A stretch of 10,212 bases of DNA from an uncultured Verrucomicrobiota bacterium (GTDB taxonomy: Bacteria > Verrucomicrobiota > Verrucomicrobiia > Palsa-1439): assembly GCA_903825695.1 (NCBI GenBank), contig CAIKBP010000173.1:1-10212 (forward strand). Reading direction: 5' to 3'. This document shows positions 1-6,678 of the stretch, piece after piece. Each line of letters starts with the position of its first letter. Position 1 is the stretch's first letter. The translations under genes and the position numbers were made by a program. The notes beneath the pieces are model-generated. The model was not told the DNA's origin, did no database searches, and saw only the letters and a list, made by a program, of their open reading frames with translations.

Positions 1-574
1 CTTCACGTTGTCGGTCGAAAACGACCTGTTTGTCCATCTCTCTGAAGTCACGGCCTTTACGTTTCAACTCGGCGATTTCCGGGTACAAGCTTTCCGCCGC
101 ATAGCCAAACCAGGTGAGATTGAACCACACCTGTAAATCGCGGCATTCAGGCACGCTGAACTTACCCGCTATCTGCTCTAATTCCCCCCGTGCAACCTTC
201 TTCCGTCCTCCACGTTTCTGCAGCAGACTCCAGTACCGCGGGTGAGGTTTGATCATGTTCTCTGGGTTCGCCTGAAAAAAGTGTTCCAGTAGGTCGGCCT
301 TTTGCGCCGGCGTGAGCGCTTGCGCGGCTGTGGCAGCCAACTCGTGCCACAGATCGAGCACTTCGTTATTGGCCAATTGCTGGATTTGACGAACCAGCAC
401 CGGCGTAAGATTAAACGTGCAATGGAACTCGGGCACCTGCTCCATCAGCCAGATCATGTCCAGGTACCCCTTCGTTGCGTGCAAGCGCACCCAGGGCATC
501 GGCGTGATTCGGCGCACGGGATCGACATAGTATGGCTGGTGCATATGCCACAGGAATGCAACGCGCAGCGCCAT
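1..574 (-). CDS. GH57 family glycoside hydrolase / glucanotransferase, N-terminal part (runs off left edge)
   Basis: The reading frame is open from the start to the window edge, giving 191 codons with no stop. The N-terminus shows the GH57 signature HMHQPYY (residues 10-16), followed by PWVRLHATKGY (27-37), FNLTPVLV (54-61) and LQVWFNLTWFG (147-157), all typical of the family's (beta/alpha)7 barrel. GH57 enzymes are retaining alpha-glucan enzymes (alpha-amylase, 4-alpha-glucanotransferase, branching enzyme, amylopullulanase). The catalytic Glu and Asp lie further in and are outside the window, so the exact activity cannot be given. No signal peptide is visible, so it is probably cytoplasmic. 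Two ATGs lie six bases apart (580 and 574). GGAG at 581-584 abuts the first and lies 6 nt from the second, so 574 is chosen. The gene follows galT after 17 nt on the same strand, which suggests one transcript for glycogen or maltodextrin and galactose use. Confidence 0.88.
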   Translation of the reverse strand, partial: MALRVAFLWHMHQPYYVDPVRRITPMPWVRLHATKGYLDMIWLMEQVPEFHCTFNLTPVLVRQIQQLANNEVLDLWHELAATAAQALTPAQKADLLEHFFQANPENMIKPHPRYWSLLQKRGGRKKVARGELEQIAGKFSVPECRDLQVWFNLTWFGYAAESLYPEIAELKRKGRDFREMDKQVVFDRQRE

Positions 575-591
575 GGCCATCTCCGTTCGAC

Positions 592-1614
592 TCAGATCTG
601 GATTTCCCGCAGGTACTTTGCGGCCTCTTCAGGCGGTGTCGGGTTGATGTAAAAGCCCGTGCCGACTTCGAAACCAGCAATCAGTGTAAGCCGCGGCAGG
701 ATTTCGATATGCCAGCGGAAATCCTGATCGATTGTAGCCCAATAACCAGGGCGCGGATAGCGCGCTGGTGCCGTGGTGATGATGTAGTTGTACTGCGGCT
801 GGTTCAAGGCCTTCGCCAGCTTCTGCAGTGTTAATTTTAGCGTATCAGCCAACAACAGAATCTCATTCGGCTGAATGTCCTGAAAATAAGCCGACTGCCG
901 ACGTGGCATGATCGTCACTTCAAATGGAAATCGTGAGGCAAACGGACAGAACGCCACGAATCCCGCGTTCTCGCACACCAGCCGTGTGCCCTCCTTGGTT
1001 TCCTGGCGAAGAATGTCCTCGTAGATGCTGCGCTCCTTGTATCCGTAGTACTGCATTGCGCCGGCCAGCTTCTCCTTGATCCGCTTCGGCGTGACGGGCG
1101 TTGCGATGAGTTGCGAATGCGGATGCGGGATGTTTGCGCCGGCTTGGGGGCCGAAATTCCGAAATACCAGGACATAACGAAAACGCGTATCATGCAGCAG
1201 ATCGACCATGCGAATCTTGTACGTCTCGATCACACGGGCGATGCCTTCAATTGGTTGCTGCTCAAGTTGCAGCAACGGGTTGGGCGTTTCGATGATCACC
1301 TCGTGGGCACCAACGCCATTCATCTTGTCATATATCCCCTGCCCTTCTTTGCCGAGATCGCCCTCAACCCGCAGGGCGGGAAACTTATTGGGCACCACGC
1401 GCACCTGCCAGCCCGGACCATTCGGTTTGCTGCGCTCGTCGCGAAAGGCGAAAACCTCTGGAGGCGTGTACTGTTCATTCCTCTCGGAAAATGGGTCTTT
1501 GGCCGGATCTACTGGCTCCACCCGTTGTTGCACGAATTCGCCTGGCCGCCTCGCGCGCTCCGTCGCAACAATCACCCACCGACCCACTACTGGATCTTTC
1601 CTCAGTTCTGGCAT
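592..1614 (-). CDS. galT: Galactose-1-phosphate uridylyltransferase (GalT family)
   Basis: This 340-residue protein of normal family length exchanges UMP between UDP-glucose and galactose-1-phosphate in the Leloir pathway; ADP-glucose phosphorylase-like activity is an alternative in this HIT-superfamily branch. N-terminal PELRKDPVVGRWV (2-14), VVPNKFPAL (73-81), GAHEVIIETP (102-111), the active-site HPHSQ (164-168, with H166 expected to be the uridylylated nucleophile) and C-terminal WHIEILPRLT (301-310) identify it. The zinc-site CxxC expected near residues 40-43 reads D40-P-F-S43, and the TPxH position after the GAHEV strand reads TPNP, so the structural zinc site looks lost while the catalytic histidines remain. 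The ATG is preceded by AGGGA (minus strand, 1624-1620) at 5 nt. It is the first gene of an operon with the downstream GH57 gene. Confidence 0.93.
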   Translation of the reverse strand: MPELRKDPVVGRWVIVATERARRPGEFVQQRVEPVDPAKDPFSERNEQYTPPEVFAFRDERSKPNGPGWQVRVVPNKFPALRVEGDLGKEGQGIYDKMNGVGAHEVIIETPNPLLQLEQQPIEGIARVIETYKIRMVDLLHDTRFRYVLVFRNFGPQAGANIPHPHSQLIATPVTPKRIKEKLAGAMQYYGYKERSIYEDILRQETKEGTRLVCENAGFVAFCPFASRFPFEVTIMPRRQSAYFQDIQPNEILLLADTLKLTLQKLAKALNQPQYNYIITTAPARYPRPGYWATIDQDFRWHIEILPRLTLIAGFEVGTGFYINPTPPEEAAKYLREIQI

Positions 1615-1871
1615 CGTAATCCCTTTCCGTTGAACTCACCGTTATGGGCACCCACCAGTGCCACGGACAATTCGGCGAACCCGAGACTCGTTTTCTTCAC
1701 CCATTGGTCAGCCCCTTGCACTAATAGCAGCGCTGAGCGCCTTGGTCAAGGGAACACGCCGCAATACAAGCGAATAACAGTTGTTAAAGTGTCAGCGACA
1801 GCCACGATGGATTCTTATGGAGACGCCACCCATTTTTGCCCGCCCGGTATTCACAGAACTGCGCAGTTTGG

Positions 1872-1884
1872 CGCAATAATTGCG
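1872..1884. repeat. Short perfect dyad, candidate regulator binding site
   Basis: CGCAAT-A-ATTGCG is a 6-bp perfect inverted repeat with a one-base centre. It lies about 75 bases upstream of the transcription start implied by the sigma-54-like element, within the range where an activator or integration factor could bind. Its function is inferred from position only. Confidence 0.25.
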
Positions 1885-1927
1885 GGAAAAAGGCCCGTTT
1901 CGGCTTGCATCTTGGCTGGATTTGATG

Positions 1928-1943
1928 TGGCATAAAGTGTGCT
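1928..1943 (+). promoter_or_regulatory. Candidate sigma-54 (RpoN) -24/-12 promoter for the pilus cluster
   Basis: TGGCATAAAGTGTGCT matches the consensus TGGCACGRNNNTTGCW at most fixed positions, with the invariant GG and GC dinucleotides in exact register. Transcription would begin near 1954. That places the GGAG ribosome site (1961-1964) and the ATG at 1975 directly downstream with a short leader, which is an internally consistent arrangement. Sigma-54 control of pilus genes is established in several bacteria. The mismatches (C to T, G to A, T to G) and the lack of an identified enhancer-binding protein keep confidence moderate. Confidence 0.4.
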
Positions 1944-1974
1944 CTTGTAAGGTATAGCTTGGAGCACTCAGAAT

Positions 1975-2889
1975 ATGGCTACAAAGATTTCCGAAGAGGA
2001 AACCAGCCAGATCCTGCGAACGGTGGAGATGTTCGAGGCCATCACCGAGTCGCAGCCGGACGATTCGCAATCACTCGAAATCCTTAAGGAAGCCTACAAC
2101 AAGCTGGATCGCCAAGCTGACAGCCTGCGTATTTCCAGGAAGTTGGCAGACGCTTACGTCCAACTTGGCCAGATTTCCCAGGCAATTCTTGAATACGAAG
2201 GCATTCTCAAAGCCACCGTTTCGACGAGTCCTAGTCCTGATGACCCAAAAACCCGCGCCGCTTTGGTGGAACTCGAATCGAAACTGGCAAGCCTCACTGC
2301 ACTCCAACCTTCTGGGGCAGCCCCGTCGGCCGAGGGCTCCAAGTTCCGAGCAACAGTTTCTGCTGCTCCCACGGGGCCGTCCCCTGCTCTGCCGCGTCAC
2401 AAACCCGCTGATGGCGACGCCGCCTTGGCGGAAATGTTGGTTGCTGAAAAAGTGGCAACTCCCGATATGATCCAACCCCTGCTGCAGCGGCTCCGAACAG
2501 AGCGCACCGCTGTCCTGCAGAAAGGGCAAACCTTGACGCTGGTGCAGCTCTTGGTCGACGAGCAAGCCGCCAAACTCGAAGACATCTTGGTCGCGCTTGT
2601 GAACCGCAGCGGCCTGCCATACCTGCCATTGTCCGTTTACGACGTTGATCGCGACGTCGCGCGCTCATTGCCTCGCATGGTTTGCTTCCAGCACTGCATC
2701 ATTCCGTTCGATGTGATCAGTCGTTCAGTGCTGATTGCCACTGCCAGTCCATTCGACACGGCGGCTCAGGAGCAGGTGCGCGCGACGGTCGACTATAATC
2801 CGATCTGGTACATTAGTTCTCCTGGCGACATCACCAATGCATTGCGCCAAGCTCACGGCATGGAAAAACAACCCAAGACAGAAGAATAA
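1975..2889 (+). CDS. TPR-MshEN protein: stand-alone GspE/PilB N-terminal domain without ATPase
   Basis: This 304-residue soluble protein has no signal peptide or membrane span. Residues about 13-80 form helical hairpins resembling tetratricopeptide repeats (for example LADAYVQLGQISQAILEYE, 57-75). Residues 81-145 are a Pro/Ala/Ser-rich linker. Residues about 148-295 match the MshEN/T2SSE_N domain found at the front of type II secretion and type IV pilus assembly ATPases, including LVALVNRSGLPYLPL (205-219) and VLIATASPFD (252-261). No Walker A or B follows, so it cannot be a motor itself. The Arg and Gly positions of the paired RLGxxLxxxG c-di-GMP signature are replaced (A150/A152/K159 and T188/V190/Q197), which argues against nucleotide binding. 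GGAG at 1961-1964 lies 10 nt before the ATG. It is first in the cluster, 16 nt before the ATPase gene. A likely role is an adaptor or regulator of that ATPase, by inference. Confidence 0.8.
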   Translation: MATKISEEETSQILRTVEMFEAITESQPDDSQSLEILKEAYNKLDRQADSLRISRKLADAYVQLGQISQAILEYEGILKATVSTSPSPDDPKTRAALVELESKLASLTALQPSGAAPSAEGSKFRATVSAAPTGPSPALPRHKPADGDAALAEMLVAEKVATPDMIQPLLQRLRTERTAVLQKGQTLTLVQLLVDEQAAKLEDILVALVNRSGLPYLPLSVYDVDRDVARSLPRMVCFQHCIIPFDVISRSVLIATASPFDTAAQEQVRATVDYNPIWYISSPGDITNALRQAHGMEKQPKTEE

Positions 2890-2905
2890 AACCACTGCAT
2901 AATCC

Positions 2906-4624
2906 ATGAAATCATTCGGTGAAAGAATCGCAGACACCCTGATCGCCGACGGCCTGTTGTCCGAGGAACAACTCAACGCGGTCGTCGAGGTGCAGAAGAA
3001 ACAGGGTGGTCGTCTGCTGAAGTTGCTGCTCGAGCGTGGGTTCGTCACCGAGCAGGACATGATGGTCAGCATGGGCAAATGTCTAGGTTATCAACCCCTC
3101 ACCCTCTCGAAGATGCACGTGCCGCAGGACACCATTGACCTCATCCCGAAGGACATGGCGCAGAGCTACAAAATGGTCGCTATCGCCTGTCTCGGTAATA
3201 AACTGTTCGTGGCCATGGCCGACCCGCTGAACGTGCTTGCCCTTGACGATCTGCGCCGTGCGCGGCCGAACATGGAGATCGTACCGCTGATCAGCACCGA
3301 AAAAGCCGTCTCTGATTTCCTGAACAACGCCATCAACACACAGGCCGCCGGCGGCATCAACGAGATTCTGAAAGACGTAAACGCCTCGGAAGAGGTCGAG
3401 CTTGCCAAGGATAAAGACGACGAGATCAATCTCGACCGTCTGGTGGAAAGCAGCGGCGAGGCGCCCGTCATCAAGCTGGTGAACCTTATTCTCGTTCAGG
3501 CGGTCAAAGACCGCGCCAGCGACATACACCTGGAGCCGTTTGAAAAATCGCTGCGGCTTCGCTACCGTATCGATGGCATGCTGTACGACTCCGCCGCGCC
3601 GCCCAAGTCATTGCAGGCGGCCATCACCTCGCGCATCAAAATCATGGCCAACCTTGACATTGCGGAGCGCCGGCTGCCGCAGGACGGCCGTTTCCGCATC
3701 AAGCTTGCGGGTCGCGAAGTAGACCTACGTATTTCGGTGTTGCCCACGGTCCATGGCGAGAAGATCGTCATGCGCGTGCTCGACAAGGGATCACTGAATT
3801 TGAATCTCGACCATTTTGGCATGGATCCCGAGGACCTGCAGAAGTTCAAGAACGCCATCGACGCGCCACATGGCATGATGTTGATGACGGGCCCAACGGG
3901 TTCGGGCAAAACCTCCACGCTGTATGCTGTGCTCAATTACCTTAACAAAGAGGACGTCAACATCGTTACCGTCGAGGACCCCGTCGAGTACCAGATGGTT
4001 GGCATCAATCAGGTGCAGGTGAAACCGGAGATCGGACTGACCTTTGCCGGCGGGTTGCGCTCCATTCTGCGTCAGGACCCGGACATCGTGATGGTGGGTG
4101 AAATCCGTGACTCGGAAACTGCAGACATCGCAGTCAAAGCGGCATTGACAGGCCACTTGGTGTTGTCCACTCTGCACACCAATGACGCGCCCGGCGCCAT
4201 CACGCGGTTGATCGATATGGGCATCGAGCCGTTCCTGATCACTTCGTCCTTGTTGATGGCCTGCGCTCAGCGTCTCGTCCGTAAGGTATGCCCGCACTGC
4301 AAGGAATCCTTCCAAGTGCCGCCGGAAACCCTCCAGCGTTTTGGATTGAATCCCGACGATGCTTCCAACAAGATGTTTTACAGGGGACATGGTTGCGGCC
4401 GCTGCAAAGACACCGGTTTTCTCGGCCGCATGGCCATTCTTGAGGTGTTGCCTGCCAGCAATGCATTGAAGGAACAGATACTCCATAACGCAAGCGCCGC
4501 AGTCATCAAGAACCTGGCCCTGCAGGAGGGAATGAAGACATTGCGTGCGGCGGGCATCGAAAAAGCCAAGGCTGGCTTGACAACCATTGACGAAATCCTG
4601 CGTGTTACCGGGACGGAGGAGTAA
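2906..4624 (+). CDS. pilB: Type IV pilus assembly / type II secretion ATPase, PilB/GspE family
   Basis: This 572-residue cytoplasmic hexameric ATPase is expected to drive pilin polymerisation at the inner-membrane platform. The MshEN domain spans about 1-145. The catalytic region carries Walker A GPTGSGKT (329-336), an Asp box around VNIVTVEDPVEY (351-362), a Walker B region ILRQDPDIVMVGEIRD (387-402, catalytic Glu near 399) and a His box TGHLVLSTLHTNDA (415-428). A tetracysteine zinc site at C462/C465 and C497/C500 is typical of PilB and GspE and absent from the retraction ATPase PilT. In the MshEN part the c-di-GMP signature Arg residues R7 and R36 and glycines G16 and G45 are kept, though the RLG glycines are A9 and L38, so c-di-GMP control is possible. 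No clear Shine-Dalgarno precedes the ATG 16 nt after the previous stop, so coupling is likely. PilB is preferred over GspE because mglA/mglB are in the same cluster; no pilC, pilT or pilin is in view. Confidence 0.92.
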   Translation: MKSFGERIADTLIADGLLSEEQLNAVVEVQKKQGGRLLKLLLERGFVTEQDMMVSMGKCLGYQPLTLSKMHVPQDTIDLIPKDMAQSYKMVAIACLGNKLFVAMADPLNVLALDDLRRARPNMEIVPLISTEKAVSDFLNNAINTQAAGGINEILKDVNASEEVELAKDKDDEINLDRLVESSGEAPVIKLVNLILVQAVKDRASDIHLEPFEKSLRLRYRIDGMLYDSAAPPKSLQAAITSRIKIMANLDIAERRLPQDGRFRIKLAGREVDLRISVLPTVHGEKIVMRVLDKGSLNLNLDHFGMDPEDLQKFKNAIDAPHGMMLMTGPTGSGKTSTLYAVLNYLNKEDVNIVTVEDPVEYQMVGINQVQVKPEIGLTFAGGLRSILRQDPDIVMVGEIRDSETADIAVKAALTGHLVLSTLHTNDAPGAITRLIDMGIEPFLITSSLLMACAQRLVRKVCPHCKESFQVPPETLQRFGLNPDDASNKMFYRGHGCGRCKDTGFLGRMAILEVLPASNALKEQILHNASAAVIKNLALQEGMKTLRAAGIEKAKAGLTTIDEILRVTGTEE

Positions 4625-4747
4625 CAGTTCATGCACTGCTGCTTCAAATGGGTTCGACGTGTCGCAGCTCAACCGTTACCGGTGTGGGCGGAGGTGGCAC
4701 ATGGTGCGATTTTTCATTGACCGGCTTCTTTTGGCAGGACGCATGAG
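4625..4747 (+). other. 123-base spacer between pilB and the HhH-Roadblock gene
   Basis: This is the only sizeable gap in the five-gene cluster. It holds no clear promoter or terminator hairpin. It does contain two short overlapping open frames, each with a good ribosome site (4631-4720 and 4701-4751, listed separately). AGGA at 4736-4739, 8 nt before ATG 4748, is the ribosome site of the next gene. A TGA at 4718-4720 in that gene's frame, with no start codon between, excludes any longer N-terminus. Confidence 0.6.
4631..4720 (+). CDS. Possible 29-residue small protein after pilB
   Basis: An ATG at 4631 opens a 29-codon frame ending in TGA at 4718-4720. GGAGGAG at 4615-4621 lies 9 nt upstream, matching the 8-10 nt spacing of other starts here, but those bases also encode the C-terminal Glu residues of PilB, so the match may be accidental. 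The peptide has two cysteines near the start, a basic stretch and no recognisable family. It is in the same frame as the downstream HhH gene, separated from it by the TGA, so it could also be a decayed N-terminal extension. Confidence 0.2.
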   Translation: MHCCFKWVRRVAAQPLPVWAEVAHGAIFH

Positions 4748-4751
4748 ATGA
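4701..4751 (+). CDS. Possible 16-residue leader ORF overlapping the next start by ATGA
   Basis: GGAGG at 4690-4694 lies 6 nt before ATG 4701. The 16-codon frame ends in a TGA that overlaps the HhH-Roadblock start in an ATGA arrangement (4748-4751), the classic layout for translational coupling. The peptide (MVRFFIDRLLLAGRMR) is basic and hydrophobic and too short to assign. It competes with the 29-codon frame in another register, and at most one of the two is likely to be translated. Confidence 0.25.
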   Translation: MVRFFIDRLLLAGRMR

Positions 4752-6664
4752 AACTGCCCTTTTTCAAAAGTTCAAAGCCAGCGTCGGACCGGCTCTCCAA
4801 GCCGACGGCGGCCTTGCCACAGACCCATTCCGCCGCATCCTCACCATCGGTCACCAAGGCACGAACCACTTCGCCACCGGCAACCGCCAACCGCCCTCAA
4901 TGCGAGGCTGGCCTGCAGAAACCGACGAAAACCCTACCCCCAATTCCCCTGCCGGTTGCATTGATCCTGCAGGATTTGCCTCCGTACATTTTTGCCCCTG
5001 GTGCCCAAGCTAGGCTCACAAAACTGACCATCGAGTTGCCGTCGAGCTGGGTGCTGCCCCAGTTGTCCACAGGCAACATCAGTCTGCGCGTGGTTGATTT
5101 GATCCCTTATTTCCCTCAGGATGTGCTGCAGCGACCGTTGCCACATCTTTCAGATAGTCAGATGGTGGTTACCTTGCCGCTTGCCCAGATTGTCGCCTCC
5201 ATTCCACCTGAGGTATTTGAAGTCAAGCACCAGTCCGCAGTGGACTTGAACGGCCCCGATTTCGCCATGCTGCCAGAGCCCGTCAATGAAGCACCAGATA
5301 AGAAACCAGCTGCTGCAATCGCATCACCTGTTGAAACGATGCCGCCCATCGCTAATGTGGTCAAAACTGGTCCGATACCGACTTTCGCCCAGTCCAATCA
5401 GCCAGTTTGGATTAATCTACGCAGTCTTCTAAGTGTTATTCCCGATCACTTGTTGATCCGGCCGCGGGCAGCGGTCAGCAGCCAGATCGATCCCGAGGCG
5501 CGAGTCGCTCTTCCACTACAGCCGATTCTGCCGCAGTTGAGAGCGGCTTGCGTCAAGCTGCCGCTCGGCACGATCATCGCAGCAATGCCTGCATCGCTGT
5601 TTGTTACTCCCCCGCCCCGTGACCTCAGCGAGGCCGTCACGTTGCCACTGGATGAAATTGTGTCGCAAATTCCACCCGACATGTTCGCCAGCGCTATGGG
5701 CACTCCACTCCCCGATCTAGTTGAGCAAAGTGGGATTGACATCCCTAGTCCATTTGTCGAAACAAATGCGCTTGCGCCGGAACCGGCGCATCCAGTTGCG
5801 CCGCCTCAGCCGCACGCAGCGGTCGTTGCCTCGATACAAGCCCCGGCACCGGTGCCGGTACCAGCCGAAATCTCCACGGCCGCACTCGACGACAAAGATT
5901 TTTCCCTGTTCAGTGAGAAGACGGGGCCCGCTGTGCAAACCCGCGCCGTACCACTGGTGCCAGCAGAACCGGGTGAGCCGGCGTTGGCGACGCCACCGGC
6001 CGAACCCATGCCCATGGTTTCCAAACTGGTGGCTGGCGTCATGACCGTGGGCGGGATCGACGAGCGGAAGTACCTCGTCAATCTGAACAATTGCACCGCC
6101 GACGATCTGATGCAGATCCGCGGCATCGGTCCTGCGATCGCCAAACGAATCATCGAATTCCGCGCCTCACATGGGCCGTTCAACTCGCTGGAGGAATTGC
6201 GACGGGTCCCCGGCGTCGGGCGCAAGATGTTCCACGCATTGACGGGCATCGGCCCGCGAAAGTTGAACCGCCTGCTCGGCGTGCCCGAGGACCGCGAACT
6301 GTCGCTGCCCGAAGTCGTGCGATTGGTTTGCGCATTGCCCGGGGTGGATGGCTGTATAGTCGCGCTCGAAGACGGCCTGTTCGTGACCGGTCGACTGCCG
6401 CCGCCGCTCGACCAAAATACCGTCAGCGCATTTGGCCCGCAGTTGTTCAAGCGCATTGGCCGTTACGTTCGTGAACTCAACATCGGCCAGGTACGCCGCC
6501 TGACGCTGTTCACTGATCAACGTCCCGTGAGCATTTTCCATGGGGGCAACGTGTATCTCATCGTCGTCCACCAGGCAACACGCTACAGCAAGGCGCTGTT
6601 GCGGCGGTGCGAACGCATCAGCCAGGAGATTACTGCGTTGTGTCGCCAGCGGGTGACGGTTTAA
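4748..6664 (+). CDS. Repeat - helix-hairpin-helix (ComEA-like) - Roadblock/LC7 multidomain protein
   Basis: This 638-residue protein has no visible signal peptide or membrane segment, so it is probably cytoplasmic. Residues 1-65 are a Pro/Ser/Thr/Lys-rich tail. Residues about 68-160 and 219-316 are two copies of a module built from a recurrent motif [VI]xLPLxxIhxxhPxxhF (clearest at 141-157 and 297-313). Residues 330-430 are a Pro/Ala-rich linker. Residues 443-511 are ComEA-type HhH: VNLNNCTADDL (444-454), hairpins GIG (459-461) and GVG (489-491), and an extra GIG (500-502). Residues about 519-632 resemble a Roadblock/LC7 domain (PEVVRLVCALPGVDGCIVA, FKRIGRYVREL, VYLIVVHQA), the fold MglB uses to bind MglA. 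The HhH part suggests DNA or protein binding, and the Roadblock part suggests contact with the adjacent GTPase. AGGA lies 8 nt before the start, and mglA follows after 14 nt. Domain calls are fairly secure; the function is inference. No gene name is known to me. Confidence 0.85.
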   Translation: MKLPFFKSSKPASDRLSKPTAALPQTHSAASSPSVTKARTTSPPATANRPQCEAGLQKPTKTLPPIPLPVALILQDLPPYIFAPGAQARLTKLTIELPSSWVLPQLSTGNISLRVVDLIPYFPQDVLQRPLPHLSDSQMVVTLPLAQIVASIPPEVFEVKHQSAVDLNGPDFAMLPEPVNEAPDKKPAAAIASPVETMPPIANVVKTGPIPTFAQSNQPVWINLRSLLSVIPDHLLIRPRAAVSSQIDPEARVALPLQPILPQLRAACVKLPLGTIIAAMPASLFVTPPPRDLSEAVTLPLDEIVSQIPPDMFASAMGTPLPDLVEQSGIDIPSPFVETNALAPEPAHPVAPPQPHAAVVASIQAPAPVPVPAEISTAALDDKDFSLFSEKTGPAVQTRAVPLVPAEPGEPALATPPAEPMPMVSKLVAGVMTVGGIDERKYLVNLNNCTADDLMQIRGIGPAIAKRIIEFRASHGPFNSLEELRRVPGVGRKMFHALTGIGPRKLNRLLGVPEDRELSLPEVVRLVCALPGVDGCIVALEDGLFVTGRLPPPLDQNTVSAFGPQLFKRIGRYVRELNIGQVRRLTLFTDQRPVSIFHGGNVYLIVVHQATRYSKALLRRCERISQEITALCRQRVTV

Positions 6665-6678
6665 GGAGTAAGTTCGGC

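Larger units (their letters stand above)
1615..1974. promoter_or_regulatory. Divergent intergenic regulatory region between galT and the pilus cluster
   Basis: These 360 bases separate two divergent operons, and no convincing coding sequence was found in them. On the galT side there is only a weak sigma-70-like pair on the minus strand (TTGTCC, 18-nt spacer, CATAAC) and a short perfect dyad GGCAC-CCACCA-GTGCC at 1647-1662. On the plus-strand side there are two dyads, TAACA-GT-TGTTA (1775-1786) and CGCAAT-A-ATTGCG (1872-1884), then a sigma-54-like element at 1928-1943. Such short dyads can arise by chance, and they are given as candidate operator sites only. Confidence 0.6.

Noticed and set aside
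1648..1663. TGGCAC on the minus strand upstream of galT as a sigma-54 promoter
   Set aside because: The downstream GC is one base out of phase. The same bases are better described as a short GGCAC/GTGCC dyad.
1111..1935. Long plus-strand open frame antisense to galT and running into the intergenic region
   Set aside because: It overlaps the well-conserved galT gene on the other strand, its protein resembles no family, and it has no ribosome site at a sensible start. It is a by-product of codon bias.
3791..4672. Minus-strand 293-codon open frame opposite the ATPase gene
   Set aside because: The opposite strand carries the fully motif-supported PilB/GspE coding sequence, and the antisense product is Cys/His/Gln-rich with no domain pattern.
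4695..4700. Perfect TGGCAC, a possible sigma-54 -24 element before the HhH gene
   Set aside because: The GC of a -12 element is not at the required spacing, and sigma-54 promoters tolerate almost no spacing change.
6074..6283. Calling the 638-residue protein a conventional competence protein ComEA
   Set aside because: ComEA is short, exported or membrane-anchored and lacks a Roadblock domain. Only the HhH block is similar here.
5806..6456. Minus-strand 216-codon open frame opposite the HhH-Roadblock region
   Set aside because: It is a Ser/Arg/Pro-rich antisense shadow of a GC-rich coding region. The plus strand has clear HhH motifs.
6607..6678. Earlier ATG start for the MglA gene
   Set aside because: It would overlap the preceding gene by 58 bases and has no family-like sequence. 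The start at 6679 has AAGGAG upstream and the conserved N-terminus.
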